42,302 nt of DNA from Nitrosomonas sp. (GTDB lineage Bacteria > Pseudomonadota > Gammaproteobacteria > Burkholderiales > Nitrosomonadaceae), in assembly GCA_021774195.1 (NCBI GenBank), contig JAJFJJ010000054.1, positions 1-42,302 on the forward strand, given 5' to 3'. The notes beneath the pieces are model-generated. The model searched no databases. It saw nothing but the letters and a program-made list of their open reading frames with translations, and was not told the origin of the DNA. The position numbers were made by a program, and so were the translations under genes. This document shows, piece by piece, positions 16,479 to 25,291 of the stretch. Numbering within the stretch: the stretch's first letter is position 1; the number at the start of each line of letters is the position of its first letter.

Positions 16479-17216
16479 TTGGAAAATAAAATAGCATTAG
16501 TAACTGGTGCAAGTCGTGGTATTGGGCAGGCCATTGCGCTTAAGTTGGGTCAGCAAGGCGCTATTGTCGTGGGCACCGCTACATCGTCTAATGGTGCTGA
16601 AGTGATTAGTCAGTACCTTGAGAAATCCGGAGTAAAAGGTACGGGCGTTGCATTAAACGTCAATAATGCCGATCAAATTAATGGTGTCATGCAAACGATA
16701 CGGAATAAGTATGGTGAGGTCGGGATTTTAGTTAATAATGCAGGCGTTACTCGCGACAACTTACTGGTTCGTATGAAGGATGAAGAGTGGGATGAAATTA
16801 TGGAGACTGATCTAAAATCAGTTTTTCGGTTGAGTCGCGCTGTCTTACGGCCCATGATGAAAGCGCGTGCTGGACGAATTATAAATATTTCCTCAGTTGT
16901 TGGCTCAATTGGGAATGTCGGTCAAACAAATTATTCTGCAGCGAAAGCAGGAATTTTTGGTTTTAGTAAATCTTTGGCACGAGAAGTTGGCAGCCGGAAT
17001 ATTACCGTTAACTGTATAGCGCCAGGTTTTATTGATACTGATATGACTCGTGCGCTGAGCGAGGACATCCAGCAAAACTTGATTCAACATGTGCCGCTAG
17101 GTCGATTAGGTCGTTCAGAGGAAGTGGCTGCTGCGGTTGCCTTCCTTGCGTCATCAGTGGCAGGATATATAACCGGTACGACATTGCATGTTAACGGCGG
17201 GATGTATATGGATTAA
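16479..17216 (+). CDS. fabG: 3-oxoacyl-ACP reductase
   Basis: FabG is the NADPH-dependent reductase of each fatty-acid elongation round. It is a short-chain dehydrogenase with the cofactor motif TGASRGIG, the NNAG motif (LVNNAGVTRDN), and catalytic Ser, Tyr and Lys in INISSVVGS and NYSAAKAG. I chose TTG at 16479 because AAGAGGTGAT, nearly the whole anti-SD complement, lies 5 bases upstream. A GTG at 16473 in the same frame would add two residues and match the family's usual N-terminus, but it sits on top of that site. The product is 245 aa from the TTG. A 189-bp gap before acpP contains a weak stem-loop. Confidence 0.95.
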   Translation: MENKIALVTGASRGIGQAIALKLGQQGAIVVGTATSSNGAEVISQYLEKSGVKGTGVALNVNNADQINGVMQTIRNKYGEVGILVNNAGVTRDNLLVRMKDEEWDEIMETDLKSVFRLSRAVLRPMMKARAGRIINISSVVGSIGNVGQTNYSAAKAGIFGFSKSLAREVGSRNITVNCIAPGFIDTDMTRALSEDIQQNLIQHVPLGRLGRSEEVAAAVAFLASSVAGYITGTTLHVNGGMYMD

Positions 17217-17251
17217 GATTTATGGTGTTTCGGTCGTTTCTTTGCGGTTTG

Positions 17252-17270
17252 AGAGAGTCGTCTCTTTTAT
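17252..17270 (+). terminator. Weak stem-loop with T-run between fabG and acpP
   Basis: AGAGA (17252-17256) pairs with TCTCT (17261-17265) across a 4-base loop, followed by TTTAT. The stem is only 5-6 bp, so termination would be partial at best. It may let acpP be expressed separately from the upstream fab genes, as is common for this abundant protein. Confidence 0.3.
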
Positions 17271-17405
17271 TGCCGATAAAACTAGAATAAGTCGAATATC
17301 CCATAATTCAATTCTATTCGTGACTTTTAGTGATGTTTCAGTTTTTATAGCATTGAAAGTTTGTTAAAATAACAACGTTTTTCTTACCTGAGAAGGAAGT
17401 ACTAG

Positions 17406-17648
17406 ATGGAAAATATAGAGCAGCGCATTAAAAAGATCGTGGCTGAGCAGCTTGGGGTTAATGAAGCTGAAGTCAAGAATGAGTCATCATTTGTCAATGA
17501 TCTCGGAGCAGACTCACTGGATACTGTTGAGTTAGTTATGGCTTTGGAAGAAGAGTTTGAATGCGAGATTCCTGATGAGCAAGCTGAAAAAATAAATACT
17601 GTTCAAGAAGCAATTAATTACGTTGATGCGAATGCAAGCTCAAGTTAA
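17406..17648 (+). CDS. acpP: Acyl carrier protein
   Basis: ACP carries growing acyl chains on a 4'-phosphopantetheine arm. The 80-aa acidic protein has the attachment Ser37 in [18 protein letters not shown] and ends in the usual VQEAINYV helix followed by a short Ser/Ala tail. AAGGAAG lies about 9 bases before the ATG. The 189-bp gap upstream is long compared with the other intergenic spaces here, which suggests its own promoter, although no strong -35/-10 pair stands out. Confidence 0.97.
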   Translation: MENIEQRIKKIVAEQLGVNEAEVKNESSFVNDLGADSLDTVELVMALEEEFECEIPDEQAEKINTVQEAINYVDANASSS

Positions 17649-17683
17649 TTTTCTAATTTTCAAGTATCTATATCGGAGTTGAT

Positions 17684-18925
17684 TTGTCCAAACGTAGGGT
17701 TGTCATAACTGGGCTGGGGATTATCTCACCCGTTGGTAGTACTGTGCCGCGTGCATGGGAGAACATCGTTTCAGGGAAATCTGGTATTACAAAGATTTCC
17801 CGTTTTGATGCGTCTGCTTTTAGTTCACAAATTGCTGGTGAAGTTAATGATTTTAATGTTGCTGACTATCTTTCTGTAAAAGAAGCAAGGCGCATGGATA
17901 CCTTTATTCATTACGGTATGGCCGCAGGAATACAGGCAATTAAAGATGCAGGTATTGAGGAGGCAAGCAATTTTGAAGCTGAACGTATTGGTGTGAATAT
18001 TGGTTCAGGTATCGGCGGTTTGCCCATGATTGAGAATACTGATGCGGCTTATCACAAAGGCGGCCCACGAAAAATATCTCCATTCTTTATACCCAGTACA
18101 ATTATTAATATGATAGCTGGCAATTTGTCTATTATGTATGGTTATAAAGGGCCTAATATCGCCATTGTCACTGCTTGTACAACGGCGACACATAGTATTG
18201 GGAATTCTGCTCGTATGATTGAATATGGTGATGCAGATGTCATGGTAGCTGGTGGTGCGGAATCAAGTGTGACGCCATTGGCCATCGGTGGGTTTGCCTC
18301 AGCAAAGGCGTTGTCAGTCAGTAATGATGACCCCGCTACGGCGAGTCGACCATGGGATCTTGCTCGTGATGGATTTGTGTTGGGTGAGGGTGCTGGCGTC
18401 ATGGTGCTTGAAGAGCTGGAGCATGCTAAGCGACGTGGCGCTAAGATCTATGCGGAGTTGGCAGGGTTTGGCATGAGTGCAGATGCTTATCATATGACAG
18501 CGCCTTGTGATGATGGTGAAGGTGCGGCGCGTTGTATGACTAACGCGCTGAACAATGCAAAAATTGATCCTGCTGAAATTAGTTACGTTAATGCGCATGG
18601 CACATCAACGCCATTAGGTGATATTGCGGAAACAGTTGCTGTTAAACGTTGTTTTGGTGATCATGCTAGTAAGCTGGCTGTTGGTTCAACGAAATCAATG
18701 ACAGGACACTTGCTTGGTGCTGCTGGCGGTATAGAAGCAATTTTCTCCGCGCTAGCGGTGCATCACCAGATTGCCCCGCCAACAATAAACCTTGTCGATC
18801 AAGATCCGCAATGTGATTTGGACTATATTCCAAATACAGCAAGAGATATGAAAATTGATGCTGCTTTGTCTAATTCCTTCGGATTTGGGGGAACAAACGG
18901 GACGCTCGTTTTTCGTAAACTGTAA
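17684..18925 (+). CDS. fabF: 3-oxoacyl-ACP synthase II
   Basis: FabF elongates acyl-ACP with malonyl-ACP. The 413-aa thiolase-fold protein has the nucleophile Cys165 in [12 protein letters not shown], the first active His in [13 protein letters not shown], the second in [13 protein letters not shown], and the C-terminal [10 protein letters not shown]. The start is TTG at 17684, with CGGAG 7 bases upstream and the family N-terminus [11 protein letters not shown] immediately following. Length is normal. It is 35 bp after acpP and 20 bp before mltG, the usual acpP-fabF-mltG order. Confidence 0.97.
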   Translation: MSKRRVVITGLGIISPVGSTVPRAWENIVSGKSGITKISRFDASAFSSQIAGEVNDFNVADYLSVKEARRMDTFIHYGMAAGIQAIKDAGIEEASNFEAERIGVNIGSGIGGLPMIENTDAAYHKGGPRKISPFFIPSTIINMIAGNLSIMYGYKGPNIAIVTACTTATHSIGNSARMIEYGDADVMVAGGAESSVTPLAIGGFASAKALSVSNDDPATASRPWDLARDGFVLGEGAGVMVLEELEHAKRRGAKIYAELAGFGMSADAYHMTAPCDDGEGAARCMTNALNNAKIDPAEISYVNAHGTSTPLGDIAETVAVKRCFGDHASKLAVGSTKSMTGHLLGAAGGIEAIFSALAVHHQIAPPTINLVDQDPQCDLDYIPNTARDMKIDAALSNSFGFGGTNGTLVFRKL

Positions 18926-18945
18926 TTGATAAAACGCGCAGGCGC

Positions 18946-19941
18946 ATGCGTACGCTAAAACGTCTCATTTTCTATATTCTTATGATGGCCGTCCTTTTTG
19001 CTGGGTGGCTTTATCTTCATGTTCATTCCGATGTTTCTCTTCCAGAGATCCCGTACGAATTCACAATTGAATCGGGCAGTAATTTAAAACAAGTTAGTCA
19101 GCAACTTGCTGATGCCGGTGTGCTTGTTCATCCTTGGTCTTTGATAATGTTGTCCCGCTATATGGGTAATGAATCTGCAATTAAAGCGGGTGACTACAAA
19201 CTAACAGGGGACATCTCTCAAGTTGCATTATTGGAATACCTAATTAAGGGTGATGTTAGTCAAACGGAAGTCAAGTTTCTTGAAGGCTGGACATTTGCGC
19301 AAATTAGAAACATTCTAAATCAGCATCCTGACATTCAAAATAATACAAGTGATTTGAGTGAACAAGAAATTCTGCAGTTAATTGGTGCTGAAGAAACTGC
19401 TGCTGAAGGGTTGTTTTTTCCAGATACCTATTATTTTGTGAAGGGGGGTAGTGATGTAGAGATCCTGCGGCGTGCTTACCTAACCATGCAGGCACATTTA
19501 CATTCGACTTGGGATGCTCGTCAGGAGTCACTCCCGATAGACACGCCTTATGATGCATTGATTCTTGCTTCTATCATTGAGAAAGAAACCGGTTTGGAGA
19601 GTGATCGTGCTGAGATAGCTGGCGTTTTTATTAATCGATTACGCATTGGTATGCGTTTGCAAACGGACCCCACCATTATCTATGGGATGGGAGATAGGTT
19701 TGATGGTAATCTGCGAAAAAAAGATTTACAAACTGACCAAGCTTATAATACGTATACACGGGCCGGCTTGCCGCCTACTCCGATAGCTATGCCTGGTTTG
19801 TCCTCTATTCAGGCGGCATTGAATCCAGCAGAAACAAAAGCGATCTATTTTGTTGCTAAAGGCAATGGAGAATCTCAATTTTCTACCAACCTAGCAGATC
19901 ATAATCGTGCAGTTAACAAATATCAAAGACAACAAAAATAA
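18946..19941 (+). CDS. mltG: Endolytic murein transglycosylase MltG (YceG)
   Basis: MltG cleaves nascent glycan strands and is thought to set their length. The 331-aa inner-membrane protein has one N-terminal membrane helix (about residues 8-26), a LysM-like region (FTIESGSNLKQVSQQLADAGV) and the YceG catalytic domain. The EKET motif with the essential Glu lies at 212-215 in ASIIEKETGLESDRAEIAG, followed by RLRIGMRLQTDPTIIYG. Its stop overlaps the ATG of a 17-codon frame (TAATG) that leads into the next gene. tmk and holB, which often follow mltG, are absent. Confidence 0.95.
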   Translation: MRTLKRLIFYILMMAVLFAGWLYLHVHSDVSLPEIPYEFTIESGSNLKQVSQQLADAGVLVHPWSLIMLSRYMGNESAIKAGDYKLTGDISQVALLEYLIKGDVSQTEVKFLEGWTFAQIRNILNQHPDIQNNTSDLSEQEILQLIGAEETAAEGLFFPDTYYFVKGGSDVEILRRAYLTMQAHLHSTWDARQESLPIDTPYDALILASIIEKETGLESDRAEIAGVFINRLRIGMRLQTDPTIIYGMGDRFDGNLRKKDLQTDQAYNTYTRAGLPPTPIAMPGLSSIQAALNPAETKAIYFVAKGNGESQFSTNLADHNRAVNKYQRQQK

Positions 19942-19994
19942 TGAAAATAAGTTTCCAAGAATGGACTTCAGTTGAGGTTTGTGGTTCTGCATGA
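19941..19994 (+). CDS. Possible 17-aa coupling ORF between mltG and the glycosyltransferase gene
   Basis: The ATG at 19941-19943 overlaps the mltG stop (TAATG). The frame runs 17 codons and its TGA (19992-19994) overlaps the ATG of the glycosyltransferase gene (ATGA). It has no Shine-Dalgarno. It could carry ribosomes across the gap by stop-start coupling, but a frame this short can arise by chance. Confidence 0.25.
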   Translation: MKISFQEWTSVEVCGSA

Positions 19995-22582
19995 CGCAAT
20001 TTTCAATTGTGGTTCCCACGCTGAACGAATCTGAAAATATTGATTTATTGCTTACCCAGCTTTCCGCGCTTAAAGAAACATCCGGTAATTTTGAAATTAT
20101 TTTTGTAGATGATGGTTCCAATGATGGTACACCGGAAAAAATTCGTGCTTGGCAAAGTCGTGAGAATATAAAACTGATTGAAAGGCGGGAATCGCCGGAT
20201 TTGACAGCTTCAATACTAGCTGGTGCGATTGCTGCGAACAGTGAGGTGATTGTAGTAATGGATGCCGATTTGAGTCATCCGCCGGGACAATTGCTGAGTG
20301 TCGTCTCTCCTGTATTGGGTGGGCGATATGATGTTTCAATAGGTAGTCGTTATGTTGCTGGTGGCAGCACAGAGAATTGGCCTTTGCACCGACGATTGCT
20401 ATCTCGTGCAGGCGGTTTGTTTGCTCGACCACTCTGTGATGTGAATGATGCGACGTCCGGTTTCTTCGCATTTCGCCGTGAATTGGCTAAAACGGTTTCC
20501 AGTAGTGCGCATGGCTATAAAATTCTACTGGAATTATTAATGGCTAACCAAGGGAAACTTCGTGTTACAGAAGTGCCGATCTGTTTTCGTGACCGTGCGC
20601 ATGGTTTGTCAAAACTTTCCTTTACACACCAAAAGGCATATTTGCAACGTTTAATGACGTTAGCGGGCGGTACGGTTTCGCTTAGTACGGCTGGCCGGTT
20701 TGCATTAGTTGGTTTGTTGGGTGTATTGATTGATGCGTTGGTTTTTCAATGGATGATTAGCCGGGGTGCGGGTCTTGCTCTGGCACATTTCATCAGTTTT
20801 TTTGTTGCAGCGACGGCTAATTATTCATTAAATTCTAAATGGGCGTTTCGTGCGCATCATGCCGGTCACCTACAATGGCACCAGTTCGGACGATTTCTGA
20901 TGGTTGGTGCTTTTGCATTGTTGCTGCGTGGTGGGGTTTTAGCGTTGTTGGTTTATGTCTGGCATGTTCCTCCATTAATCGCTATTTTTCCGGCAATTGT
21001 AACCACGGCAGTCGTGAATTATTTGGGTTCTGCTTTTTATGTTTTTCCCACTGACAAGTGTCGCCCTTCAAGTGAGACAGGCTGGCGGATAGCTGCAATT
21101 GGCGTTGTGATGTTTGTTTTGCTACTTCGCCTGGTTTATTCTGGTCTTGCGCAACTTATACCAGACGAAGCTTATTACTGGCAATATGCTCAGCATTTGG
21201 ATTTGAGTTTTTATGATCACCCGCCAATGGTTGCTTGGTTGATTTGGCTGGGTACGGCTGCTCTTGGGGACAATGAGTTTGGTGTGCGAATTGGCGCGTT
21301 ATTTTGTGGTCTGGTTGCCATGATTTATCTGTATGCGTTTGCACAAAATTTGTATGATAAATCCAGTGCGATGCGTGCGGTATTGTTGTTCTCGGTTCTT
21401 CCGTTGGGCTTTGCTTCGGGTTTGTTAATGACGCCTGATGCACCATTGGTTGCTGCTTGGGTTGCTACGCTGTATTACATGGAGCGTGCATTGGTTGCCG
21501 ATCAGCGCTCAGCTTGGTTAGGCATGGGGATTGCTTTCGGTCTGGGGTTGCTGTCTAAATATACACTTGGTTTATTGGGAATTGCTGCGCTGGTGTTCGT
21601 CATTGTTGACCCAACAGCGCGGCGCTGGATGAGGCGGCCTCATCCGTATTTGGCGGCTTTGTTAGCATTGTTGTTATTTTCGCCAGTTATTATCTGGAAT
21701 ATGCAAAATGATTGGGCGTCATTTGCTTTTCAGTCGACACGCTTGCTTGCGGATGGGTACGAGTTTGCGGTGCATAATCTAATTGTGCACATTATTATTC
21801 TGTTGACCCCGGTTGGTTTTTTAGCCGCAGCGCTGGCTTTGTTTTCTGTTGATGACCAGGGTGTCGAGTTATTTCAGCGTCGGCGCAAGGTTTTTGTGCA
21901 GGTATTCACCGGTGTGCCATTATTGGTATTTTTTACGCTAAGTACATTTGATCTGCCGAAGTTTCATTGGACTGGGCCTGTCTGGTTGGCTATTTTGCCG
22001 ACCGTTGCATGGATGATCGGTCAGGACCGGTTGATCAATATGGCTAAGTGGGTGCACACATATTGGCGGGCAACTATTGTTGCTTGCATGTTTTGTTATG
22101 CTTTTGTGCTGCATTATGTCGTATTGGGCATTCCAGGTCTTTCCTACCATTTATTTACTGAGCATTATTTTTGGCGTGAAACCACGCAAGAAATTGAGAA
22201 AGTTGCGGAGGATGTTAGGCGGGAGTTTGGTCAGGAGCCGATTGTTGTCGGTATGAGTAAATGGTCAATAGCCAGCGCACTTTATTTTTATAATCACCAG
22301 AATAAGAATCTTGATGTTCGATCACGTAATCTGTTTGGTGATAGTGGCGCGATGTATGATTATTGGTTGCCATCGCAGCAACGAACTGACCGACCTATCA
22401 TTCAAGTTGGTATGCACGCGATAAAATTGGATCAAATCCGTGAAGGAGATCCGGTTAAGCATATGTTGAAAAACCCGGGTGAAATTGAATATCGTGTGAT
22501 TAAACGATACGGTACATCGGTGCGTCGAGTTTATTATCGTGTTTCTCAAGGGTATGATGGGGTGATGCCAGCTGCGCGGTAA
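19991..22582 (+). CDS. Fusion glycosyltransferase: GT2 (polyprenyl-phosphate sugar synthase) - GtrA - ArnT/PMT-like GT
   Basis: This 863-aa membrane enzyme combines three modules. Residues 1-230 are a DPM1-like GT2 domain (VVPTLNESENI, VDDGSNDG, catalytic DADLSHPPGQ at 91-100), which would load a sugar on a polyprenyl phosphate. Residues about 235-353 are a GtrA-type four-helix flippase-like domain. From about 366 on is a multi-span GT39/GT83-like domain with PDEAYYWQYA and FYDHPPMVAWLI near its first loop, which would pass the sugar from the lipid carrier to a periplasmic acceptor. Sugar and acceptor (lipid A, protein or polymer) are unknown. I chose the ATG at 19991 because the family begins at MTQFSIVVPTLNE. 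A TTG four codons upstream lies too close to GAGG. It is parallel to mltG and convergent with the glycosylase. Confidence 0.85.
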   Translation: MTQFSIVVPTLNESENIDLLLTQLSALKETSGNFEIIFVDDGSNDGTPEKIRAWQSRENIKLIERRESPDLTASILAGAIAANSEVIVVMDADLSHPPGQLLSVVSPVLGGRYDVSIGSRYVAGGSTENWPLHRRLLSRAGGLFARPLCDVNDATSGFFAFRRELAKTVSSSAHGYKILLELLMANQGKLRVTEVPICFRDRAHGLSKLSFTHQKAYLQRLMTLAGGTVSLSTAGRFALVGLLGVLIDALVFQWMISRGAGLALAHFISFFVAATANYSLNSKWAFRAHHAGHLQWHQFGRFLMVGAFALLLRGGVLALLVYVWHVPPLIAIFPAIVTTAVVNYLGSAFYVFPTDKCRPSSETGWRIAAIGVVMFVLLLRLVYSGLAQLIPDEAYYWQYAQHLDLSFYDHPPMVAWLIWLGTAALGDNEFGVRIGALFCGLVAMIYLYAFAQNLYDKSSAMRAVLLFSVLPLGFASGLLMTPDAPLVAAWVATLYYMERALVADQRSAWLGMGIAFGLGLLSKYTLGLLGIAALVFVIVDPTARRWMRRPHPYLAALLALLLFSPVIIWNMQNDWASFAFQSTRLLADGYEFAVHNLIVHIIILLTPVGFLAAALALFSVDDQGVELFQRRRKVFVQVFTGVPLLVFFTLSTFDLPKFHWTGPVWLAILPTVAWMIGQDRLINMAKWVHTYWRATIVACMFCYAFVLHYVVLGIPGLSYHLFTEHYFWRETTQEIEKVAEDVRREFGQEPIVVGMSKWSIASALYFYNHQNKNLDVRSRNLFGDSGAMYDYWLPSQQRTDRPIIQVGMHAIKLDQIREGDPVKHMLKNPGEIEYRVIKRYGTSVRRVYYRVSQGYDGVMPAAR

Positions 22583-22605
22583 TATCGTCGTTTTTAAGTC
22601 TCTTG

Positions 22606-23223
22606 CTAATATTCGACTGGTAGAGGGTCCAGACTGCGCCACAGATACCAAGTGGCTACTGATCGCCAAGGGCGCCAAGGCTCAGCCAATTCACGCATTT
22701 CTTTTCTATTGATGGGTTGATTGTTGTTGTAATGTTGGCTTATGGCGCGTTGCAAGCCAATGTCATCCAGTGGTAATACATCTGGCCGCATGATATGGAA
22801 AATCAAGAACATTTCCGCAGTCCACCGCCCAATGCCTCTTACTTGTGTGAGTTGAGTAATTATTGTTTCGTCATCGATTTCTTTCCAATTGGTCTCATTT
22901 AAATTCCCGTTTTCGAAGTGTTGTGCTAAGTCCTGTAGGTAGGCTATTTTTCTGTAAGACAAACCGCAAAGGCGTAATGTGCTTTGCTCGGTGATCAGAA
23001 AGTGTTGTGGTGATGCATTGGGTATGACGGTTAATATTCTTTGCCAGATATTTTCTGCTGCTTTAACGGAGATTTGCTGACCGACAATTGATCTGGCAAG
23101 TGTAATAAACGCGTCACCGCGTGAATTGAGAGCGGAGTCGTCAAGTTGCTGAATAATCTTTCTCATCGTGCTATCGCACAAATTCAATTCATTGGTAGCT
23201 TGTTTCCAATATTCTGGCTTCAT
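22606..23223 (-). CDS. DNA-3-methyladenine glycosylase II, AlkA-like HhH-GPD protein
   Basis: This base-excision repair enzyme removes alkylated bases. The 205-aa protein has the helix-hairpin-helix (TQVRGIGRWTAEMFL, about residues 126-140) followed by the GPD loop VLPLDDIGLQRA with the catalytic Asp near 153-154. Upstream LARSIVGQQISVKAAENIW is the conserved HhH-GPD helix pair. It lacks the N-terminal AlkA_N domain and the Fe-S Cys cluster of EndoIII/MutY, so it matches the short AlkA-like class. It is alone on the minus strand, convergent with the glycosyltransferase (23 bp) and divergent from the dcw cluster. Confidence 0.9.
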   Translation of the reverse strand: MKPEYWKQATNELNLCDSTMRKIIQQLDDSALNSRGDAFITLARSIVGQQISVKAAENIWQRILTVIPNASPQHFLITEQSTLRLCGLSYRKIAYLQDLAQHFENGNLNETNWKEIDDETIITQLTQVRGIGRWTAEMFLIFHIMRPDVLPLDDIGLQRAISQHYNNNQPINRKEMRELAEPWRPWRSVATWYLWRSLDPLPVEY

Positions 23224-23464
23224 TTTTTAAATGCCTTCAAGGCGGTAATGGTTGTTCTGGCGCTCCGTCAAAATCAGGTAGGCGGAATATGAGATTAATT
23301 AGTGGGGAAATAATTGTTTTTCATGTGGCTTGTGTTTCATTCTTAATAAATCACCTTTAAATATTATCCTATCTATCTTATTTATTGGTTTATTTTTCTT
23401 TTGATCTTCTGTTTTGATCGTATTTAAGTCTTTGTCCTATAAATAAAAGTGGTGTTTCCCCCAC
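23224..23464. other. Intergenic region upstream of the dcw promoter
   Basis: No gene is visible in these 240 AT-rich bases. AAGTGG (23447-23452) and CCACTT (23461-23466) form a 6-bp inverted repeat that abuts the -35 of the mraZ promoter. The AGTGG unit resembles the boxes downstream but is not in their 10-bp register. A short GCCTT-C-AAGGC palindrome follows the start of the glycosylase gene. Nothing else stands out. Confidence 0.5.
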
Positions 23465-23493
23465 TTGACGAATCGATTTTTTTTAATTACAGT
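23465..23493 (+). promoter_or_regulatory. Sigma70-like promoter of the dcw (mra) cluster
   Basis: TTGACG (23465-23470, five of six -35 bases) and TACAGT (23488-23493, four of six -10 bases) are separated by exactly 17 bases. The -10 overlaps the first of the five GTGG boxes, so a protein bound there would block polymerase. The transcript would have a leader of about 70 bases before mraZ. Confidence 0.6.
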
Positions 23494-23540
23494 GGGAATA
23501 TGTGGTGGAAAGTGGTCAAAAGTGGGGTTGAGTGGGATAA
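23491..23540 (+). promoter_or_regulatory. MraZ operator: five GTGG boxes at exact 10-bp spacing
   Basis: Five consecutive 10-base units start at 23491, 23501, 23511, 23521 and 23531. They read AGTGG, TGTGG, AGTGG, AGTGG and AGTGG, each followed by five variable bases. MraZ of other bacteria binds direct TGGGN-type repeats spaced by one helical turn upstream of its own gene, usually three or four. Position, spacing and sequence fit MraZ autoregulation. The number here is higher than usual. Confidence 0.75.
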
Positions 23541-23570
23541 CTAATAATATCCTGCATTAAAGGAGGCGGA

Positions 23571-24017
23571 ATGTTTCGTGGTGTCACGCAACTTAGTCTG
23601 GATGCGAAGGGTAGGCTTGCCATACCGGCAAAATACCGTAGCGAACTGCTGTCTTCATGCGAGGGGCGCTTGATCATCACATTGGATCCTTCAAAATGTT
23701 TGTTAGTCTATCCTCAGTCGGCCTGGGAGCCAATAGAAAATAGTCTTAGTAGTTTATCTGGTTTTAATCCAAAAATTCGAAAATTGCAGCGTTTATTAAT
23801 TGGTAATGCCAATGATGTTGAGATGGACAATGCCGGACGTGTTTTAGTGGCACCATCGCTGCGCAAAGTTGCAGGGCTGACTAAAGAAGTTGTATTGGTT
23901 GGTCAGGGAGAGAAATTCGAATTATGGGATGAAGTGCAATGGAATGAGCAAATTGAAGAGCCGTTTGATTTTCAGGGTGATGATATCCCACCTGAACTTA
24001 ATGGGTTCTCACTTTAA
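23571..24017 (+). CDS. mraZ: Transcriptional regulator MraZ
   Basis: MraZ is an AbrB-fold ring-forming DNA-binding protein that represses the dcw cluster. The 148-aa protein has the two SpoVT-AbrB half-domains, each with the DxxxR motif: DAKGR (11-15) and DNAGR (86-90). AGGAGG lies 4 bases before the ATG, and the GTGG box array lies 31 bases further upstream. It is the first gene of the cluster, 18 bp before rsmH. Autoregulation is inferred from the boxes. Confidence 0.97.
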   Translation: MFRGVTQLSLDAKGRLAIPAKYRSELLSSCEGRLIITLDPSKCLLVYPQSAWEPIENSLSSLSGFNPKIRKLQRLLIGNANDVEMDNAGRVLVAPSLRKVAGLTKEVVLVGQGEKFELWDEVQWNEQIEEPFDFQGDDIPPELNGFSL

Positions 24018-24035
24018 TAATTTGGTGATGGTACG

Positions 24036-24974
24036 TTGCATACAACAGTTTTATTGCGCGAAGCAGTAGATGCGCTGGCTATCAAGCCGCAAGGCGTCTA
24101 TGTGGATGGAACATTTGGTCGAGGTGGTCATAGTCGCTTGATCCTTTCAAAGTTGGGCGAAAAAGGTCGTTTGATTGCGTTTGATAAGGATTTGGCTGCG
24201 ATTGAGATAGGGCATGCTATTGATGATAGGCGGTTTTATATTCAGCATGGCGGCTTTTCTGAAATGCGACAGGTTCTACAAGGGATGGAAGTCAGTCATG
24301 TGGATGGGGTGCTGTTGGATTTGGGGGTATCTTCTCCGCAATTAGAAGAAGCCGGACGAGGTTTTAGTTTTCGTTTCGATGGGCCTCTTGATATGCGGAT
24401 GGATACGACTCAAGGTCAGACTGCTGCGGAATGGATTGCTTCAGTCGAAGAGAAACTACTAGAAAAGGTTATAAAAGATTATGGCGAGGAACGGTTTGCT
24501 AGGCAGATTGCAAGAGCGATTGTTGTGGCAAGAACGAGGCAACCTATTGTTACCACATTACAACTTGCCGAAGTTGTTGCCAAGGTCATACGTACGCGTC
24601 AGCGCCAACGGGAAGGTAAGCAGAATCCGGCGACGCGCACTTTTCAGGCGATCAGGATATATCTCAATCAGGAGCTTGAGGAGTTGTCGTTAGTTTTGCC
24701 GCAATGTGTGGAATTATTAAATCCGGGTGGAAGGTTGGTAGTAATTAGCTTTCATTCGTTGGAAGATCGAATCGTAAAACGTTTTATGCGGGAGGCAGCA
24801 GACTCGGATAAGTTGCCGCGTGGCGTGCCCTTAAGGGATAAGGAAGTTCAGCGGTTAAATAACCAAAAATTAAAATTAATTGGTAAGGCAAAACGTTCTG
24901 ATGAAGAGGAAGTGGCTGAAAATACACGTGCTAGAAGCGCAATAATGCGTATTGCAGAACGCGTCTCGTTATAG
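24036..24974 (+). CDS. rsmH: 16S rRNA (cytosine1402-N4)-methyltransferase RsmH (MraW)
   Basis: RsmH methylates N4 of C1402 in the ribosomal P-site using S-adenosylmethionine. The 312-aa protein starts [13 protein letters not shown], has the SAM loop [48 protein letters not shown] and the C-terminal [16 protein letters not shown], all family hallmarks. The start is TTG at 24036, because the signature N-terminus begins at the next codon and the only upstream ATG is out of frame. GGTGATGG precedes it as a weak Shine-Dalgarno. Length is normal. Confidence 0.96.
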   Translation: MHTTVLLREAVDALAIKPQGVYVDGTFGRGGHSRLILSKLGEKGRLIAFDKDLAAIEIGHAIDDRRFYIQHGGFSEMRQVLQGMEVSHVDGVLLDLGVSSPQLEEAGRGFSFRFDGPLDMRMDTTQGQTAAEWIASVEEKLLEKVIKDYGEERFARQIARAIVVARTRQPIVTTLQLAEVVAKVIRTRQRQREGKQNPATRTFQAIRIYLNQELEELSLVLPQCVELLNPGGRLVVISFHSLEDRIVKRFMREAADSDKLPRGVPLRDKEVQRLNNQKLKLIGKAKRSDEEEVAENTRARSAIMRIAERVSL

Positions 24975-24985
24975 AGGTAGGTTGG

Positions 24986-25291
24986 ATGTTCAAATGGAAC
25001 ATTTTGTTGGTTTTTGTGTTAGTTGCTTGTGCCTTGGGTGTTGTGGCCTCTCAGAACAAGGCGCGCAAAATTTTTCTCGCCTTAGAGAATGAGAAGAAAA
25101 TTGCGCAGCGAATAGAAGTTGAGTGGGGCAGGCTTCAGCTTGAACAAAGCACGTTGGTGATGCGTGAGCGTATAGAAAGCAAGGCGACCGAAGAATTAGG
25201 TATGAGGGTGCCAAGTGCTACGCAAGTACAAATAATTTCAGCGAAAAAAATTAATGATTTGCCGAATATGGATGGAATGCTCAAACCATGA
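24986..25291 (+). CDS. ftsL: Cell division protein FtsL
   Basis: FtsL is a bitopic division protein that forms the FtsQLB complex and activates FtsWI. The 101-aa product has an N-terminal membrane helix (about residues 4-21) followed by a periplasmic coiled-coil stretch rich in Lys, Glu and Leu (about 25-65). It is short but in the family's range. The sequence is too variable for motif proof; position between rsmH and ftsI is the main argument. Its stop overlaps the ftsI start by four bases (ATGA). Confidence 0.9.
   Translation: MFKWNILLVFVLVACALGVVASQNKARKIFLALENEKKIAQRIEVEWGRLQLEQSTLVMRERIESKATEELGMRVPSATQVQIISAKKINDLPNMDGMLKP

Noticed and set aside
23224-23570. Hidden gene or CRISPR-like repeats upstream of mraZ
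   Set aside because: The 10-bp GTGG repeats have no spacers of CRISPR length and fit MraZ boxes; no coding frame is supported.
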